In this document: one piece after another, positions 17,599 to 28,390 of the stretch
Numbering within the stretch: position 1 is the stretch's first letter
How the letters are laid out: each line of letters starts with the position of its first letter
Source of the DNA: Acinetobacter sp. NIPH 2699
Lineage (GTDB): Bacteria > Pseudomonadota > Gammaproteobacteria > Pseudomonadales > Moraxellaceae
Direction: 5' to 3'
NCBI RefSeq assembly: GCF_022549355.1
Contig: NZ_JAKZGL010000019.1
Location: 1-63,059, forward strand
DNA: 63,059 nt
The notes under the pieces: model-generated
What the model saw: the letters and a program-made list of their open reading frames with translations, nothing else
Databases searched by the model: none
Told to the model about the DNA's origin: nothing
Made by a program: the position numbers and the translations under genes

Positions 17599-18774
17599 GT
17601 GGCAATATCGGTACTCGTAATAAACTGTGGTTCATCATCTATTAAATACGCGCTTATTTCAGAACGTCGTGAAGATCGTATTTATGGTCTTGCAGAAAAT
17701 TTGGGCGCAGCCGATGCTCGAATTAAAGGCATCACGCTGGGTGGTGAAACACTTGAACTCTCCATTCCCCATGCAGATCATGCCAAAGCATTAGAAACCC
17801 TACTCGCACGTTTATCTAATTATAACCCCCAAGCCATTGGGCATCGGGTGGTGCATGGGGGCAATATGACCCACGCTGAGCAGTTAACCCAGCAAACAAT
17901 TGATCGTATTCGTGATGCGATTCCCCTTGCGCCTTTACACAATCCTGCAAATTTGATCGGGATTGAGGCAACCATGGCATTATTTCCACAACTCCCTCAA
18001 GTCGCTGTCTTTGATACTGCATTCCACCAAACCATGCCTGAACGCGCATATCGTTATGCATTACCACAATTTTTATATGATCAGCATCAAGTCCGTCGTT
18101 ATGGCTTCCATGGTACCAGTCATGCCTATGTCGCAGAGCGTGCGAGTGAGTTAGCAGGTCAGAAAAACCAAGGCGGTTGGCTCAGTGCTCACTTAGGCAA
18201 TGGTAGCTCAACCTGTGCGGTTTGGAATGGACAAAGCCTTGATACCTCGATGGGTATGACCCCACTTGAAGGTGTGGTGATGGGCACACGTAGTGGCGAT
18301 GTTGATCCTAGCTTAGCTTTATTTCTATCTAACAATTTAGGCTGGGATATCCAGAAAATTGATAGCATGCTCAACAAAGAAAGTGGTTTACTCGGTTTAT
18401 CAGGGCTCTCCAATGACATGCGTACTTTGGTTGAAGCCTCGGAAAATGGGCATGAAGGCGCAACACTTGCCATCGAAGTGTTCTGCTATCGACTCGCAAA
18501 ATCATTATCCGCATTAAGTTGTGCCCTACCTCGCTTAGATGGTTTAATCTTTACGGGTGGGATTGGTGAAAATTCTACCGATGTACGTGAAAAAACTTTA
18601 GCGTATTTATCACACTTTGGATTGCAATTCAGTCAAGAGAAAAACAATACTTTAGCTCGAGGTAGTGAAGGTCGTATCGACAAAGGTACAGGTCCACAAA
18701 TTTGGGTGATTCCCACCGATGAAGAAGGTCGTATTGCCAAAGAAACACGCCAAGTTCTTGAGCAAACCGTTTAA
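17599..18774 (+). CDS. ackA: Acetate kinase AckA
   Basis: A 391-residue kinase that interconverts acetyl phosphate plus ADP with acetate plus ATP. It shows the acetokinase motifs [15 protein letters not shown] near the N-terminus, [25 protein letters not shown] and FTGGIGENS. The GTG at 17599 has AGGTGG (17587-17592) 6 bases upstream and gives the family N-terminus; the longer frame from 17560 is not needed. Pta follows 26 bases after the stop, so the pair forms the standard acetate overflow/assimilation operon. Confidence 0.95.
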   Translation: MAISVLVINCGSSSIKYALISERREDRIYGLAENLGAADARIKGITLGGETLELSIPHADHAKALETLLARLSNYNPQAIGHRVVHGGNMTHAEQLTQQTIDRIRDAIPLAPLHNPANLIGIEATMALFPQLPQVAVFDTAFHQTMPERAYRYALPQFLYDQHQVRRYGFHGTSHAYVAERASELAGQKNQGGWLSAHLGNGSSTCAVWNGQSLDTSMGMTPLEGVVMGTRSGDVDPSLALFLSNNLGWDIQKIDSMLNKESGLLGLSGLSNDMRTLVEASENGHEGATLAIEVFCYRLAKSLSALSCALPRLDGLIFTGGIGENSTDVREKTLAYLSHFGLQFSQEKNNTLARGSEGRIDKGTGPQIWVIPTDEEGRIAKETRQVLEQTV

Positions 18775-18800
18775 GCAAATAGATAAAAAATAAGGTCATT

Positions 18801-20927
18801 ATGAATACGATTTTACTCATTCCCACAGGTGAAGGTGTTGGTCTAACATCAGCTTGTTTAGGTATGGTTTATGCACTGGACTGTAAAGGGATCAATGCTG
18901 GTTTCTTAAAACCATTTTCTCAAATTGCAGATGTAACCGTTGATCGCACCACCACGTTATATCGACATTTATTTCAGCATCATGCTGTAGAACCGATAAC
19001 TTACGATCGACTGACCCAACTGATTGCACTCGGTGAAACCGATGAATTGCTAGAAGAAGCCGTTGCATTGCATCGCCAAATTGCGGCTGATCATGATGTT
19101 ATTATCGTTGAAGGGCTTGTTCCCAATGGACAAGACCATTTTGTAATCGAGGTCAATGCCGCACTCGCACAAGCACTTGATGCCCAAGTGGTCTTGGTCA
19201 GTACCGCAGATTTAGCGGATCCACGCAAAACAGCAGAACGAATAGATGCTCATTTACGTCAATTCGGTGGTGCAGCATCCACACGAACAACGGGCGTATT
19301 GTTTATGCGTACAAAGGGACTACCTGAAGATACAGCCGCAATCCCTGTCACGCTTGACCCAAGTTTGCGCTTAGATCAAAAAATAGCTGACTTTTCCTTA
19401 GAGCTACAACACTACAATCGTTTTATCGGCACAGAGGCCTTGCCGATCATCGGCTTAGTTCCTTTTAGCAATATTCTTAGTGTGCCACGAAGTTTAGACA
19501 TTGCTGAAATCGTCAACGGTACATGGCTCCATCAAGGTGAAGCCAAGCATCGTCGCATATTGCATACCAGTTTAATTGCGTCCAATATTGAATCTGAATT
19601 ACACAAATTTGTTGCAGGCGAACTCATTATTAGTGCGTCACAACGTACAGATACTTTGCTTGCTGCAAGCCTCGCCAGTAGTAACGGTACCCCATTGGCA
19701 GGTTTAGTCCTCACCGAACAATCTCTACCCTCAGCAAATGTCTTAGAATTCTGTCAAAGTGCAATCAAACAAGGCCTACCTGTTTTACATACTCCACTTA
19801 CGACCTTAGAGACGCTGAAAAAACTCAGTCGTTTTGGTAATGAAATTCCAATTGATGACACAGAACGTGCGGAACAAGTCACTCGTTTTGTTTCCAGTCA
19901 TATTGATAGCCAATGGCTTGATCAGCATACCCAAAATAATGTACATCCACGCTTATCTCCTTCCGCATTCCGTTATGAGTTAGTGCAAAAATCAATTGCG
20001 GCTAAAAAACGGATTGTTTTACCTGAAGGTGATGAACCTCGTACCGTCCAAGCGGCTGCCATTTGTCAGGCGCGTGGCATTGCACAATGTGTATTATTGG
20101 CCAAACCTGAATCCGTGGCAGAAGTTGCCAAAGCACGTGGGATTCAGCTTCCAGAAGATTTACAGATCATCGACCCAGATAGCATCCGCGAACAGTATAT
20201 CGAACCGATGGTCGAACTGCGTAAAGGCAAATTGGATGCACTGCAAGCCATTGCCCAACTCCAAGACACGGTTGTACTTGGCACAATGATGTTAGCATTA
20301 GATCAAGTGGATGGCTTAGTTTCAGGTGCGATTCATACCACGGCAAATACGGTTCGCCCTGCATTTCAACTGATTAAAGCCGCACCAAACTACTCTCTCG
20401 TATCATCCATCTTCTTTATGCTGTTACCTGATGAAGTATTTGTTTACGGTGACTGCGCCATTAATCCAGACCCAACGGCAGAACAACTTGCTGAAATTGC
20501 AATTCAATCGGCTGACTCAGCCAAAGCCTTTGGGATTGACCCAAGAATTGCCATGATCAGCTATTCAACAGGAACCTCTGGCACAGGTGCAGATGTTGAT
20601 AAAGTCCGTCAAGCCACTGAAATTGCGCAACAGCGTCGACCAGACCTACTGATTGATGGACCACTGCAATATGATGCTGCTTCCGTTGAAAGTGTAGGGC
20701 GACAAAAAGCGCCTGATTCACAAGTCGCTGGTCGTGCCAATGTATTTATTTTCCCTGATTTAAATACCGGTAATACAACCTATAAAGCAGTACAGCGTGC
20801 GGCCAATGTGGTCAGTGTAGGCCCAATGCTACAAGGTTTAAACAAACCAGTGAATGACTTGTCTCGTGGTGCATTGGTTGATGATATTGTGTTTACCATT
20901 GCGTTAACCGCCATTCAAGCAGAATAG
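18801..20927 (+). CDS. pta: Phosphate acetyltransferase Pta
   Basis: A 708-residue enzyme converting acetyl-CoA and phosphate to acetyl phosphate and CoA. It is the long, three-domain type: an N-terminal BioD-like P-loop domain (about 1-230, starting LLIPTGEGVGLTSACLG), a DRTGG domain (about 230-370) and the catalytic PTA_PTB domain (about 385-708) with LPEGDEPRTVQAAA and the closing VSVGPMLQGLNKPVNDLSRGA. Translation starts at ATG 18801, 26 bases after ackA, and a strong terminator follows. Confidence 0.95.
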   Translation: MNTILLIPTGEGVGLTSACLGMVYALDCKGINAGFLKPFSQIADVTVDRTTTLYRHLFQHHAVEPITYDRLTQLIALGETDELLEEAVALHRQIAADHDVIIVEGLVPNGQDHFVIEVNAALAQALDAQVVLVSTADLADPRKTAERIDAHLRQFGGAASTRTTGVLFMRTKGLPEDTAAIPVTLDPSLRLDQKIADFSLELQHYNRFIGTEALPIIGLVPFSNILSVPRSLDIAEIVNGTWLHQGEAKHRRILHTSLIASNIESELHKFVAGELIISASQRTDTLLAASLASSNGTPLAGLVLTEQSLPSANVLEFCQSAIKQGLPVLHTPLTTLETLKKLSRFGNEIPIDDTERAEQVTRFVSSHIDSQWLDQHTQNNVHPRLSPSAFRYELVQKSIAAKKRIVLPEGDEPRTVQAAAICQARGIAQCVLLAKPESVAEVAKARGIQLPEDLQIIDPDSIREQYIEPMVELRKGKLDALQAIAQLQDTVVLGTMMLALDQVDGLVSGAIHTTANTVRPAFQLIKAAPNYSLVSSIFFMLLPDEVFVYGDCAINPDPTAEQLAEIAIQSADSAKAFGIDPRIAMISYSTGTSGTGADVDKVRQATEIAQQRRPDLLIDGPLQYDAASVESVGRQKAPDSQVAGRANVFIFPDLNTGNTTYKAVQRAANVVSVGPMLQGLNKPVNDLSRGALVDDIVFTIALTAIQAE

Positions 20928-20961
20928 CAATGTAAAAGTCACAACTGCAAATTCTTAATTC

Positions 20962-20997
20962 AAACAGCTATTTATTTCAATAAATAGCTGTTTTTTT
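20962..20997. terminator. Bidirectional terminator after pta
   Basis: Perfect 13-bp stem AAACAGCTATTTA (20962-20974) and TAAATAGCTGTTT (20981-20993) with 6-base loop and T-run; it also serves the convergent methyltransferase gene ending at 20998. Confidence 0.92.
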
Positions 20998-21603
20998 CTA
21001 AATAAACTTTGCCAACCATACGCTATGCCCAGTACATTCAGGATCTTCTGCCACCATCTTGATCACTTCAAATCCATATTGTGCTAATAAAGCGCGATAT
21101 TCATCAGCTGCTAGACTCGCATGATACAACGGCTCGCCAAATAGTTCGCCTATGGCTTCGCCATGCGCTGGCCCACTGGTAAACATTAAGACGGTTCCCT
21201 GCTCTGCATGATGCGCAAAAGATGCAAACATTTTTCTCTGATCATCATGCGTAAGATGGAAAAAACTATCCCAAGCCAAAATCCCTTGAAACTTCTGATC
21301 TGATTTAAAATTACGAAAATCTTGCTGTATCCATTGCTGCTCAGGGAAGTTTTGTTGTGCCATTTCAATCATCGTATCTGAGGCATCTACCCCCGTAATC
21401 TGATGGCCGTGTTCAATCAAATACGCAGCGATGGGTTTTGCAGAACCGCAACCCAAATCCAAAAGATGAGAATGAGCTGGAATCAAAGCAAGAAATTGAT
21501 CTAACCATGCTTGTTCATATAAATGGTTGCCACGAAGCTCCGCCCATGCACGTCCATGTTTTTTATAAATATCAATAATATTTTTTGCTAAATCTGCTTG
21601 CAC
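20998..21603 (-). CDS. Class I SAM-dependent methyltransferase
   Basis: A 201-residue cytoplasmic methyltransferase with motif I LLDLGCGSAKPIAAYL (about 45-60), an acidic residue at motif II (GVDASDTMIEMAQ) and motif post-I/IV GILAWDSFFHL. The fold is clear but the substrate is not; relatives include small-molecule and protein methyltransferases. It is convergent with pta, and lies 24 bases after the EamA transporter gene on the same strand, so it may be the second gene of that operon. Confidence 0.82.
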   Translation of the reverse strand: MQADLAKNIIDIYKKHGRAWAELRGNHLYEQAWLDQFLALIPAHSHLLDLGCGSAKPIAAYLIEHGHQITGVDASDTMIEMAQQNFPEQQWIQQDFRNFKSDQKFQGILAWDSFFHLTHDDQRKMFASFAHHAEQGTVLMFTSGPAHGEAIGELFGEPLYHASLAADEYRALLAQYGFEVIKMVAEDPECTGHSVWLAKFI

Positions 21604-21627
21604 TGTTGCACTCCTTTTCGATATTAC

Positions 21628-22533
21628 TCAAGCCTGCTTTGAGGTAGATAGTACTCTTGCTTGTGGGCTTTTAATAAAGAAAATCGCATTGCCACATAAA
21701 ATCAAAATCACACCAATTACCGCATTCATTTGCCAGTGATAATCCTCCCATACAGTCGAAATCACTAGTGCAACCAAAGGAAATAGCAATGTACTATATG
21801 CTGCCTTTCCTGCCCCAATCCGTCCGACCAAATAAAAATAAGCCGTAAATCCGATCACAGAGCCAAAGACCGCCAAATAAAGTAAAGCTGTGATTGCACT
21901 CAACTCCATACTTGGGAAAAACGTATCCTGCTTCCCCCATGAAATCAATGCCATCAGTATCGCACCATAGAGCATACCGTAAGCATTGGTGGTAAAAATA
22001 TCTAAACCCTGTTTTTGATGACGGGTACTGATCATATTTCCCAGCGAGAAACCATAGGTCCCTAATACACACAGCGCAATACCAATCAGGGTATTGCGAT
22101 TTAGGGCAGCTCCGATCACATCATGCCAAAATAGAGCAATGATACCGAGCAAGCCTAATAAAGCTGCGGGATAAAAACGCGTAGAGACTTGTTGAGCAAA
22201 GAATAGTTTGGCATTGATCACATTAAAAATCATTGCCATAGAAAAAATAACCGCTTCTAAACCACTGCTAATATATTGCACCGCATAGTAAAAACAGACG
22301 AAGTTAAAACCAAAAACGCATAAGCCTTGTAACAAACAAAATAAGTGATCTGTACGGTTTAGTTTTTGCAGTTTTTTACTCAAGATGACAAAAACAAATA
22401 AGATCATCGCAGAAATAAAGAAACGCCAAAACACGGCAACATTGGCTGCGATGCCACTTTGTTGTTGCAAACTAATCGCAATCCATGTTGTGCCCCAGAT
22501 CACCACAACCGATGCATATAACAGCGCATTCAT
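21628..22533 (-). CDS. EamA/DMT-family transporter
   Basis: A 301-residue inner-membrane protein with ten predicted spans in two EamA halves, beginning ASVVVIWGTTWIAIS, the hallmark first helix. Such transporters export amino acids, drugs or metabolites; specificity cannot be read. The frame opens at a TTG (22578), but ATG 22533 begins at the first helix and is the more typical start. It is divergently transcribed from an AraC-type regulator 175 bases away, which is the likely controller. A methyltransferase gene follows on the same strand. Confidence 0.85.
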   Translation of the reverse strand: MNALLYASVVVIWGTTWIAISLQQQSGIAANVAVFWRFFISAMILFVFVILSKKLQKLNRTDHLFCLLQGLCVFGFNFVCFYYAVQYISSGLEAVIFSMAMIFNVINAKLFFAQQVSTRFYPAALLGLLGIIALFWHDVIGAALNRNTLIGIALCVLGTYGFSLGNMISTRHQKQGLDIFTTNAYGMLYGAILMALISWGKQDTFFPSMELSAITALLYLAVFGSVIGFTAYFYLVGRIGAGKAAYSTLLFPLVALVISTVWEDYHWQMNAVIGVILILCGNAIFFIKSPQARVLSTSKQA

Positions 22534-22708
22534 ATTTTCTAAACCCAAACCGATTTTCACTATTTTGCTTGGTTTCAAAACAGAATATCTTGCACCATCT
22601 TGCGCGCGCTATCATCAACTTGCGGTTTTCTATTTATTCCCTTACATAGATGACAATATCTGTTAAAAATCGCTACACTAGTCACATATCTAAGCCTTTG
22701 AGTAGAAG

Positions 22709-23569
22709 ATGAAATATCAGATTCTAGATCAATTACAACACTATAAAGCGCAATTGCTGGACTCAGTAGAACTCGGTTCGGGTATGCAATTGGCGATGTG
22801 GCAAAACAATCAAGATCGTGTCAGTGTTTGCAGCAACCATCACACCTTGAGTATGTATATTCAAGGTGGCTATCAGAGTTATCAGAAGACTGCTCAAGGT
22901 TGGCACAATGGCGGTGGACCTGACCACATGTGTCTTATGCCACAGGATTTTGAATCAACATGGGATCTTCGCGACCCACTGACTTTTGTGCATCTCTACT
23001 ATACTGAACAGCACTTAAAACGCGTAGCAGAACAAGTTTGGGATCGAGAACCCAATCAAATTATTTTAAATCCGCAAAGCTTTGTGGCTGACCCACACAT
23101 TGCGATGATCTATCGACACTTTTTATTAAACGGCGCTTGGCAAAATCGTGAAAACCATTTGCAGATGAGTACAGCTACGACGTTACTGCTGAATCATCTC
23201 ATCAAAAACTATAGTGACACCCAGTGGCAAGCACCTGAAATTAAAGGCGGTCTCGCCCCTTATACACTAAAACAACTATTAGAATGGATCGATCAGCATC
23301 TACATCTCAGCCTAACTCTCTCTGATCTGGCTCAACAAACGCAACTGAGTGAATACCATTTTGCGCATATGTTTAAACAGTCCATGCACATGCCACCACA
23401 CCAGTATGTGATGCAACGTCGGCTAGAATTGGCACATCAGGCACTGCATACAACAAACCTCAATCTCACCGAAATTTCTACACAATATGGGTTTAGTTCA
23501 AGCAGCCATTTTAGCAATCGCTTTAAAAAGCATTTTGGCCACGCTCCATCTCAACTAAGAAAAAACTAG
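22709..23569 (+). CDS. AraC-family transcriptional regulator
   Basis: A 286-residue regulator. The C-terminal 95 residues contain two helix-turn-helix units: LTLSDLAQQTQLSEYHFAHMFKQ and LNLTEISTQYGFSSSSHFSNRFKKHFG, followed by the closing APSQLR typical of AraC/XylS proteins. The N-terminal half (about 1-180) is a sensing domain without a recognised ligand. It is divergent from an EamA transporter gene, the arrangement expected of a local activator of an exporter. Confidence 0.88.
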   Translation: MKYQILDQLQHYKAQLLDSVELGSGMQLAMWQNNQDRVSVCSNHHTLSMYIQGGYQSYQKTAQGWHNGGGPDHMCLMPQDFESTWDLRDPLTFVHLYYTEQHLKRVAEQVWDREPNQIILNPQSFVADPHIAMIYRHFLLNGAWQNRENHLQMSTATTLLLNHLIKNYSDTQWQAPEIKGGLAPYTLKQLLEWIDQHLHLSLTLSDLAQQTQLSEYHFAHMFKQSMHMPPHQYVMQRRLELAHQALHTTNLNLTEISTQYGFSSSSHFSNRFKKHFGHAPSQLRKN

Positions 23570-23712
23570 GATCGCCGTGTTTCCTTTTGCTCATTTTCTC
23601 CAAATTGCTTTGCCTCTTTAGACCATAGGGCTTGTTGCACATTCATCAATGAAAGTTCAGTAAGCCTTATCCAAATCTCAGCTAAAACTCCCACAATGAT
23701 AACTTTTTGTCA

Positions 23713-23718
23713 TATAAT
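23713..23718 (+). promoter_or_regulatory. Consensus -10 hexamer ahead of fumarase
   Basis: TATAAT at 23713-23718, 40 bases before the ATG. No convincing -35 hexamer is present at 16-18 bases upstream. Confidence 0.4.
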
Positions 23719-23758
23719 TTAGCCCGCCAGCTAATCGCCCGCTCAAGAGAATTTTGAT

Positions 23759-25285
23759 ATGACAACGATCATCAAACAAGATGACTTGATTACATCAATC
23801 AAGGATGCCCTGCAGTTTATTTCTTACTATCACCCACAAGACTTCATCCAAGCGATGAGCCGTGCTTATGATCGTGAAGAAAACCAAGCTGCAAAAGATG
23901 CAATTGCCCAGATCCTCATCAACTCACGTATGTGTGCTGAAGGTCATCGTCCGATCTGTCAAGATACAGGGATTGTCAACGTATTCCTTGAAGTTGGCTT
24001 AGACGTTAAATTTGATTTAAGCATGAGCTTAGATGATGCAGTCAACGAAGGTGTTCGCCAAGGTTACTTAGAGAACTCAAACGTACTCCGCGCTTCTGTT
24101 TTGGCTGATCCAGCTTTTGGTCGTAAAAACACCAAAGACAACACACCTGCCGTGATCCATTACAAACTCGTTCCGGGTAATAAAGTCGATATCACTGTTG
24201 CTGCAAAAGGTGGCGGTTCAGAAAATAAATCTAAACTTGCAATGTTGAACCCATCTGATTCAATTGTGGATTGGGTACTTAAAACCGTTCCGACCATGGG
24301 TGCTGGTTGGTGCCCACCGGGTATGCTCGGTATCGGTATCGGTGGTACTGCTGAAAAAGCCATGATGCTTGCAAAAGAAGCACTCATGGAAGAAATCAAC
24401 ATGGACGAATTGCTTCGTCGTGGCCCACAAAACAAAATGGAAGAACTCCGTATCGAGATCTTCGAGAAAGTGAATGCACTTGGTATTGGTGCCCAAGGTC
24501 TTGGCGGTTTAACCACGGTTCTTGATATTAAAATCAAAGATTATCCATGCCATGCTGCAGGTAAACCAGTCGGTATGATCCCGAACTGTGCTGCAACGCG
24601 TCATGCACACTTCCAATTAGATGGTTCAGGTGTTGCACATATCCAAGCACCAAAACTTGAAGATTACCCTGCGGTCACTTGGGATTCTTCAAAATCAACA
24701 CGTGTGAATCTCGATACCATTACCCAAGAAGAGATGAACGCTTGGAAGCCAGGCGATACTTTACTGTTAAACGGTACGATTTATACGGGTCGTGATGCGG
24801 CTCATAAGCGTATGGTTGACATGCTCAATAACGGTGAAGAACTCCCTGTCGACTTAAAAGGTAAATTTATTTACTACGTTGGCCCTGTCGATCCAGTGGG
24901 TGATGAAGTTGTTGGTCCTGCTGGTCCAACAACTGCAACTCGTATGGACAAGTTTACTCGTCAAGTGTTAGAAGCCACTGGCTTATTTGGTATGATCGGT
25001 AAAGCGGATCGTGGTCCTGCTGCAATTGAAGCGATCAAAGATAATCAAGCCACTTACCTCATGGCTGTAGGTGGTGCAGCTTATCTTGTATCTAAAGCAG
25101 TACGTGAAGCTGAAGTGGTTGCATTTGCTGACTTAGGTATGGAAGCGATCTACAAATTTGTGGTTGAAGACATGCCTGTTTCGGTTGCGGTTGATGTGAA
25201 TGGTACCTCGATCCACGCGACTGCACCAAAAATCTGGCAAGCGAAGATTGGAAAGATTCCAGTGGTTGATGCCGCTGCGTCATAA
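23759..25285 (+). CDS. fumA: Class I (iron-sulfur) fumarate hydratase
   Basis: A 508-residue homodimeric fumarase of the FumA/FumB class that interconverts fumarate and malate in the TCA cycle. Cysteines for a [4Fe-4S] cluster are present in RPICQDTG, GWCPPGMLG and IPNCAATRH. The N-terminal alpha domain and C-terminal beta domain (from about 360, with YYVGPVDPVGDEVVGPAGPTTATRMD) are fused, as usual in this class. The gene is monocistronic with a strong terminator downstream. Confidence 0.94.
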   Translation: MTTIIKQDDLITSIKDALQFISYYHPQDFIQAMSRAYDREENQAAKDAIAQILINSRMCAEGHRPICQDTGIVNVFLEVGLDVKFDLSMSLDDAVNEGVRQGYLENSNVLRASVLADPAFGRKNTKDNTPAVIHYKLVPGNKVDITVAAKGGGSENKSKLAMLNPSDSIVDWVLKTVPTMGAGWCPPGMLGIGIGGTAEKAMMLAKEALMEEINMDELLRRGPQNKMEELRIEIFEKVNALGIGAQGLGGLTTVLDIKIKDYPCHAAGKPVGMIPNCAATRHAHFQLDGSGVAHIQAPKLEDYPAVTWDSSKSTRVNLDTITQEEMNAWKPGDTLLLNGTIYTGRDAAHKRMVDMLNNGEELPVDLKGKFIYYVGPVDPVGDEVVGPAGPTTATRMDKFTRQVLEATGLFGMIGKADRGPAAIEAIKDNQATYLMAVGGAAYLVSKAVREAEVVAFADLGMEAIYKFVVEDMPVSVAVDVNGTSIHATAPKIWQAKIGKIPVVDAAAS

Positions 25286-25300
25286 ATAATACGCATATTA

Positions 25301-25336
25301 AAAAATAGCCGAATCAATGTGATTCGGCTATTTTTT
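25301..25336. terminator. Bidirectional terminator after fumarase
   Basis: Stem AAAAATAGCCGAATCA (from 25301) with TGATTCGGCTATTTTT, three-base loop, ending in a T-run; it lies between convergent genes. Confidence 0.92.
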
Positions 25337-25402
25337 ACTTTAAGTTTCTGTTCGATTATCAAAAGAGCAGGACAATAATAGTTTAAATTCAGCTTTGCAT
25401 GA

Positions 25403-26119
25403 TTACCAAGTCAAAGGATTCCATAACTTAAAGGGTTTCACTAGATGCACTTCTGATTTTGCATCATATTTCTCAGGTTTAAGCTCTTGTGGTTTAGAGC
25501 GAATCTTGCCAGATTCATCCTGTGCCACAAAGTTATAGCTCGATGATTTTAACCGTGTAAATGCAATTTCTTGACGGGCGACTTTATCAGATGTAAGCAT
25601 AAATGGACCCGTAGGCTCACTTCGATTAATCTTATTTTCTTCATCATATTTAATAAAATAAGTTTGCTCAGCATCAACGCTAAAATCGATATATTTCGGT
25701 TTTTGGAAATGTAACCCAACCAAAGGACGGCTCACGCTTAATCTGTAAGTCCCTGCTGGTAATTCTAGCCAATAATAATGATTGTGCAACAAACTTGGAA
25801 TACGATGTCCATTAATAAATAAGTTTGCCGCAGCAATTTCCTGACGATTCCATCGAGTATCTGGACGATAAAGATAGACCACGGCAGCTTGTTGATTTTG
25901 TGGTTTGACGGGTGCGTAATATTGACCTAACTTTTGATTAACCCAACCACCTACAGTGAAGCCACCAACATGATATTGATCGAATAAACCTGGTTCTTTT
26001 TCAGTATCAACAGGTGGTAGCGTTGCGGTCAGTGCTGTTGGATTCTGTTCAACTGCCTTTTGACTTTGACAGCCAGCCAATACCCCTGCACAACATAATG
26101 ACAATATTAAATAACGCAT
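25403..26119 (-). CDS. DUF2846-type lipoprotein
   Basis: A 238-residue lipoprotein: signal peptide MRYLILSLCCAGVLAGC with lipobox LAGC (Cys17 from the chosen start). The centre (about 75-165) shows the DUF2846 pattern AAVVYLYRPDTRWNRQ ... LFINGHRIPSLLHNHYYWLELPAGTYRLSVSRP, a beta-sandwich domain of unknown function. The ATG at 26119 has GAGGGA 7 bases upstream; the TTG at 26131 in the longer frame is part of that site. The region beyond the domain is Lys-rich without recognised motifs. It stands between fumA and clpX, convergent with fumA. Confidence 0.78.
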   Translation of the reverse strand: MRYLILSLCCAGVLAGCQSQKAVEQNPTALTATLPPVDTEKEPGLFDQYHVGGFTVGGWVNQKLGQYYAPVKPQNQQAAVVYLYRPDTRWNRQEIAAANLFINGHRIPSLLHNHYYWLELPAGTYRLSVSRPLVGLHFQKPKYIDFSVDAEQTYFIKYDEENKINRSEPTGPFMLTSDKVARQEIAFTRLKSSSYNFVAQDESGKIRSKPQELKPEKYDAKSEVHLVKPFKLWNPLTW

Positions 26120-26220
26120 GACATCCCTCAAGGCGTTTTCTTGGATTTATTTTTAACTGCGCAACACTATGCGGTTTTTTCAATTTTTAAGATTAACACC
26201 TCAATGCCCAATTGCAAATA

Positions 26221-26257
26221 AAAAAAGCATGAAAAGCGAGGCCTTTCATGCTTTTTT
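26221..26257 (-). terminator. Terminator of clpX
   Basis: Stem AAAAAAGCATGAAA (26221-26234) with TTTCATGCTTTTTT (26244-26257); read on the minus strand it lies 24 bases past the clpX stop and ends in a T-run. Confidence 0.92.
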
Positions 26258-26280
26258 AGATAAACGAAAGATCTTTGGCG

Positions 26281-27591
26281 TTAAGCCGATTTAGAGTCAA
26301 TCACTTTCAAATCTTTCTTTTCACTGACTTCAGTCTTCGTCACTTGCGGTAAACGCTCTGCTTTAAACGTCGGTTTAGCTGTACCATTAATCACAGCTTC
26401 ATCGACAATCACAGTTCCCACATCTGTACGACTTGGTAAATCATACATGGTTTCAAGCAGTACATTTTCTAAAATAGAACGTAGACCACGTGCGCCTGTA
26501 TTGCGCTCAAGTGCTTTTTTCGCCACAGCACGTAATGCAGATTCATCAAAGACCAAATCCACATCTTCCATCGTGAATAGATGTTGGTATTGGCGTGTTA
26601 ACGCATTTTTAGGTTCTGTCAGAATCTGCATCAATGCTTCTTCATCAAGTTCCTCTAACGTTGCGATCACAGGCAAACGACCAATAAACTCAGGAATCAA
26701 CCCAAACTTAACAAGGTCATTTGCTTCCACCTGACGGAATAATTCTGATACTTTCTTGCGATCATCTTTATTCTTCACATCAGCAGTGAAACCAATACCG
26801 CCCTTTTCTTGACGTTGTTGGACGATTTTTTCCAAGCCTGAAAATGCACCACCACAAATAAACAGAATATTGGCAGTGTCAATTTGGATAAATTCTTGCT
26901 GAGGATGCTTACGACCACCTTGTGGTGGAATAGAAGCAACAGTCCCTTCAATCATTTTCAGTAATGCTTGTTGTACGCCTTCACCCGATACGTCACGAGT
27001 AATCGAAGGATTCTCAGATTTACGCGTAATCTTATCGATTTCATCAATATAGATAATGCCTTTTTGTGCTTTCTCTACATCATAATCCGCTTTTTGCAGC
27101 AACTTCTGCACAATGTTTTCTACATCTTCACCGACATAGCCTGCTTCGGTAAGTGTCGTCGCATCTGCCATCGCAAAAGGAACATCAAGTAAACGAGCAA
27201 GTGTCTGCGCAAGTAAAGTTTTACCTGAACCTGTTGGTCCGATCAGCAAAATATTACTTTTCGCAATTTCAACCTCTTGATCCGTATGGCCAGACTGCCC
27301 TACTTTCAAGCGTTTATAATGGTTATACACCGCTACAGATAAGGTTTTCTTTGCAATATCTTGTCCAATAACATACTGATCTAAGGCAGCACGTATTTCA
27401 TGTGGTTTAGGCAAGGCTTTGCTTGCCCAATCACCCGCTTCGACCTGTTGACTGGTTTGTACCAAATCCAAGCAGACATCCACACACTCATTACAAATAT
27501 ATGCGTCCTCACCTGCAATCAGTTTCCCGACTTCAGACTGCGTTTTACCGCAAAATGAACAATGTTTTTGTCCTTGAGGATGTTCGGACAT
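26281..27591 (-). CDS. clpX: ClpX, ATPase subunit of ClpXP protease
   Basis: A 436-residue AAA+ unfoldase. The N-terminal zinc-binding domain has C12 and C15 (CSFC) and C33 and C36 (CNEC). Walker A is GPTGSGKT (about 114-121), Walker B is IIYIDEIDK, and the substrate pore loop is GYVGEDVE. ClpX recognises tagged or damaged proteins, unfolds them and feeds them to ClpP. The gene follows clpP by 30 bases and ends at a strong terminator. Confidence 0.97.
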   Translation of the reverse strand: MSEHPQGQKHCSFCGKTQSEVGKLIAGEDAYICNECVDVCLDLVQTSQQVEAGDWASKALPKPHEIRAALDQYVIGQDIAKKTLSVAVYNHYKRLKVGQSGHTDQEVEIAKSNILLIGPTGSGKTLLAQTLARLLDVPFAMADATTLTEAGYVGEDVENIVQKLLQKADYDVEKAQKGIIYIDEIDKITRKSENPSITRDVSGEGVQQALLKMIEGTVASIPPQGGRKHPQQEFIQIDTANILFICGGAFSGLEKIVQQRQEKGGIGFTADVKNKDDRKKVSELFRQVEANDLVKFGLIPEFIGRLPVIATLEELDEEALMQILTEPKNALTRQYQHLFTMEDVDLVFDESALRAVAKKALERNTGARGLRSILENVLLETMYDLPSRTDVGTVIVDEAVINGTAKPTFKAERLPQVTKTEVSEKKDLKVIDSKSA

Positions 27592-27621
27592 ATTTACTCC
27601 AATTCTTGAATCTTTAGAAAA

Positions 27622-28227
27622 TTACGGACGCTTACTTAATACTTGGTCAACTAAACCATATTCTTTAGCGGCATTTGCAGTCATGAAATTATCACGGTCT
27701 GTATCACGAGCAACAGTTTCATAGTCTTGACCACTATGCTCGGCCATTAAACGATTCAAGCGTTCTTTGATAAAGAGTATTTCACGTGCATGGATTTCAA
27801 TATCAGATGCTTGACCACGGAAACCACCCAAAGGCTGGTGAATCATCACTCGCGCATTTTCAAGACAATAACGCTTTCCTTTAGCGCCTGCATTTAATAG
27901 GAATGCACCCATCGATGCAGCTTGCCCCATACAATAAGTCACCACATCAGGTTTGATAAACTGCATGGTGTCATAAATCGCCATACCCGCAGTGACAGAA
28001 CCACCTGGTGAGTTGATATATAAATGAATATCTTTTTCTGGATTTTCAGCTTCTAGAAACAACATTTGTGCAACGATTAAGTTGGCCATGTTGTCTTCGA
28101 CTTCACCCGTCAAGAAAATGACACGCTCGCGTAACAGGCGTGAAAAAATATCAAATGAACGCTCACCGCGAGATGACTGCTCAACGACTACAGGAACTAA
28201 AGCATTATCAATTGTTGGAACATACAT
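27622..28227 (-). CDS. clpP: ClpP, proteolytic subunit of ClpXP
   Basis: A 201-residue serine peptidase that forms the tetradecameric Clp barrel. Catalytic Ser lies in [11 protein letters not shown] and His in [10 protein letters not shown]; the N-terminal [30 protein letters not shown] is canonical. It is separated from the upstream tig gene by about 206 bases that include a terminator-like hairpin, so it probably has its own promoter in 28228-28390 and is co-transcribed with clpX. Confidence 0.97.
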   Translation of the reverse strand: MYVPTIDNALVPVVVEQSSRGERSFDIFSRLLRERVIFLTGEVEDNMANLIVAQMLFLEAENPEKDIHLYINSPGGSVTAGMAIYDTMQFIKPDVVTYCMGQAASMGAFLLNAGAKGKRYCLENARVMIHQPLGGFRGQASDIEIHAREILFIKERLNRLMAEHSGQDYETVARDTDRDNFMTANAAKEYGLVDQVLSKRP

Positions 28228-28390
28228 ACGTTTACTTATTCCTAAATTATTGTGGCACGATCTATGCCAACAATATGAGGGATAATCGATGAAATTGCAA
28301 AAGGTTCAATCTGAAATATTCGATTATTTAGACTAAAATCTGGCAATTTTTTGACAAATTAACACTTTCATAACATAGACAAAGACAGAT

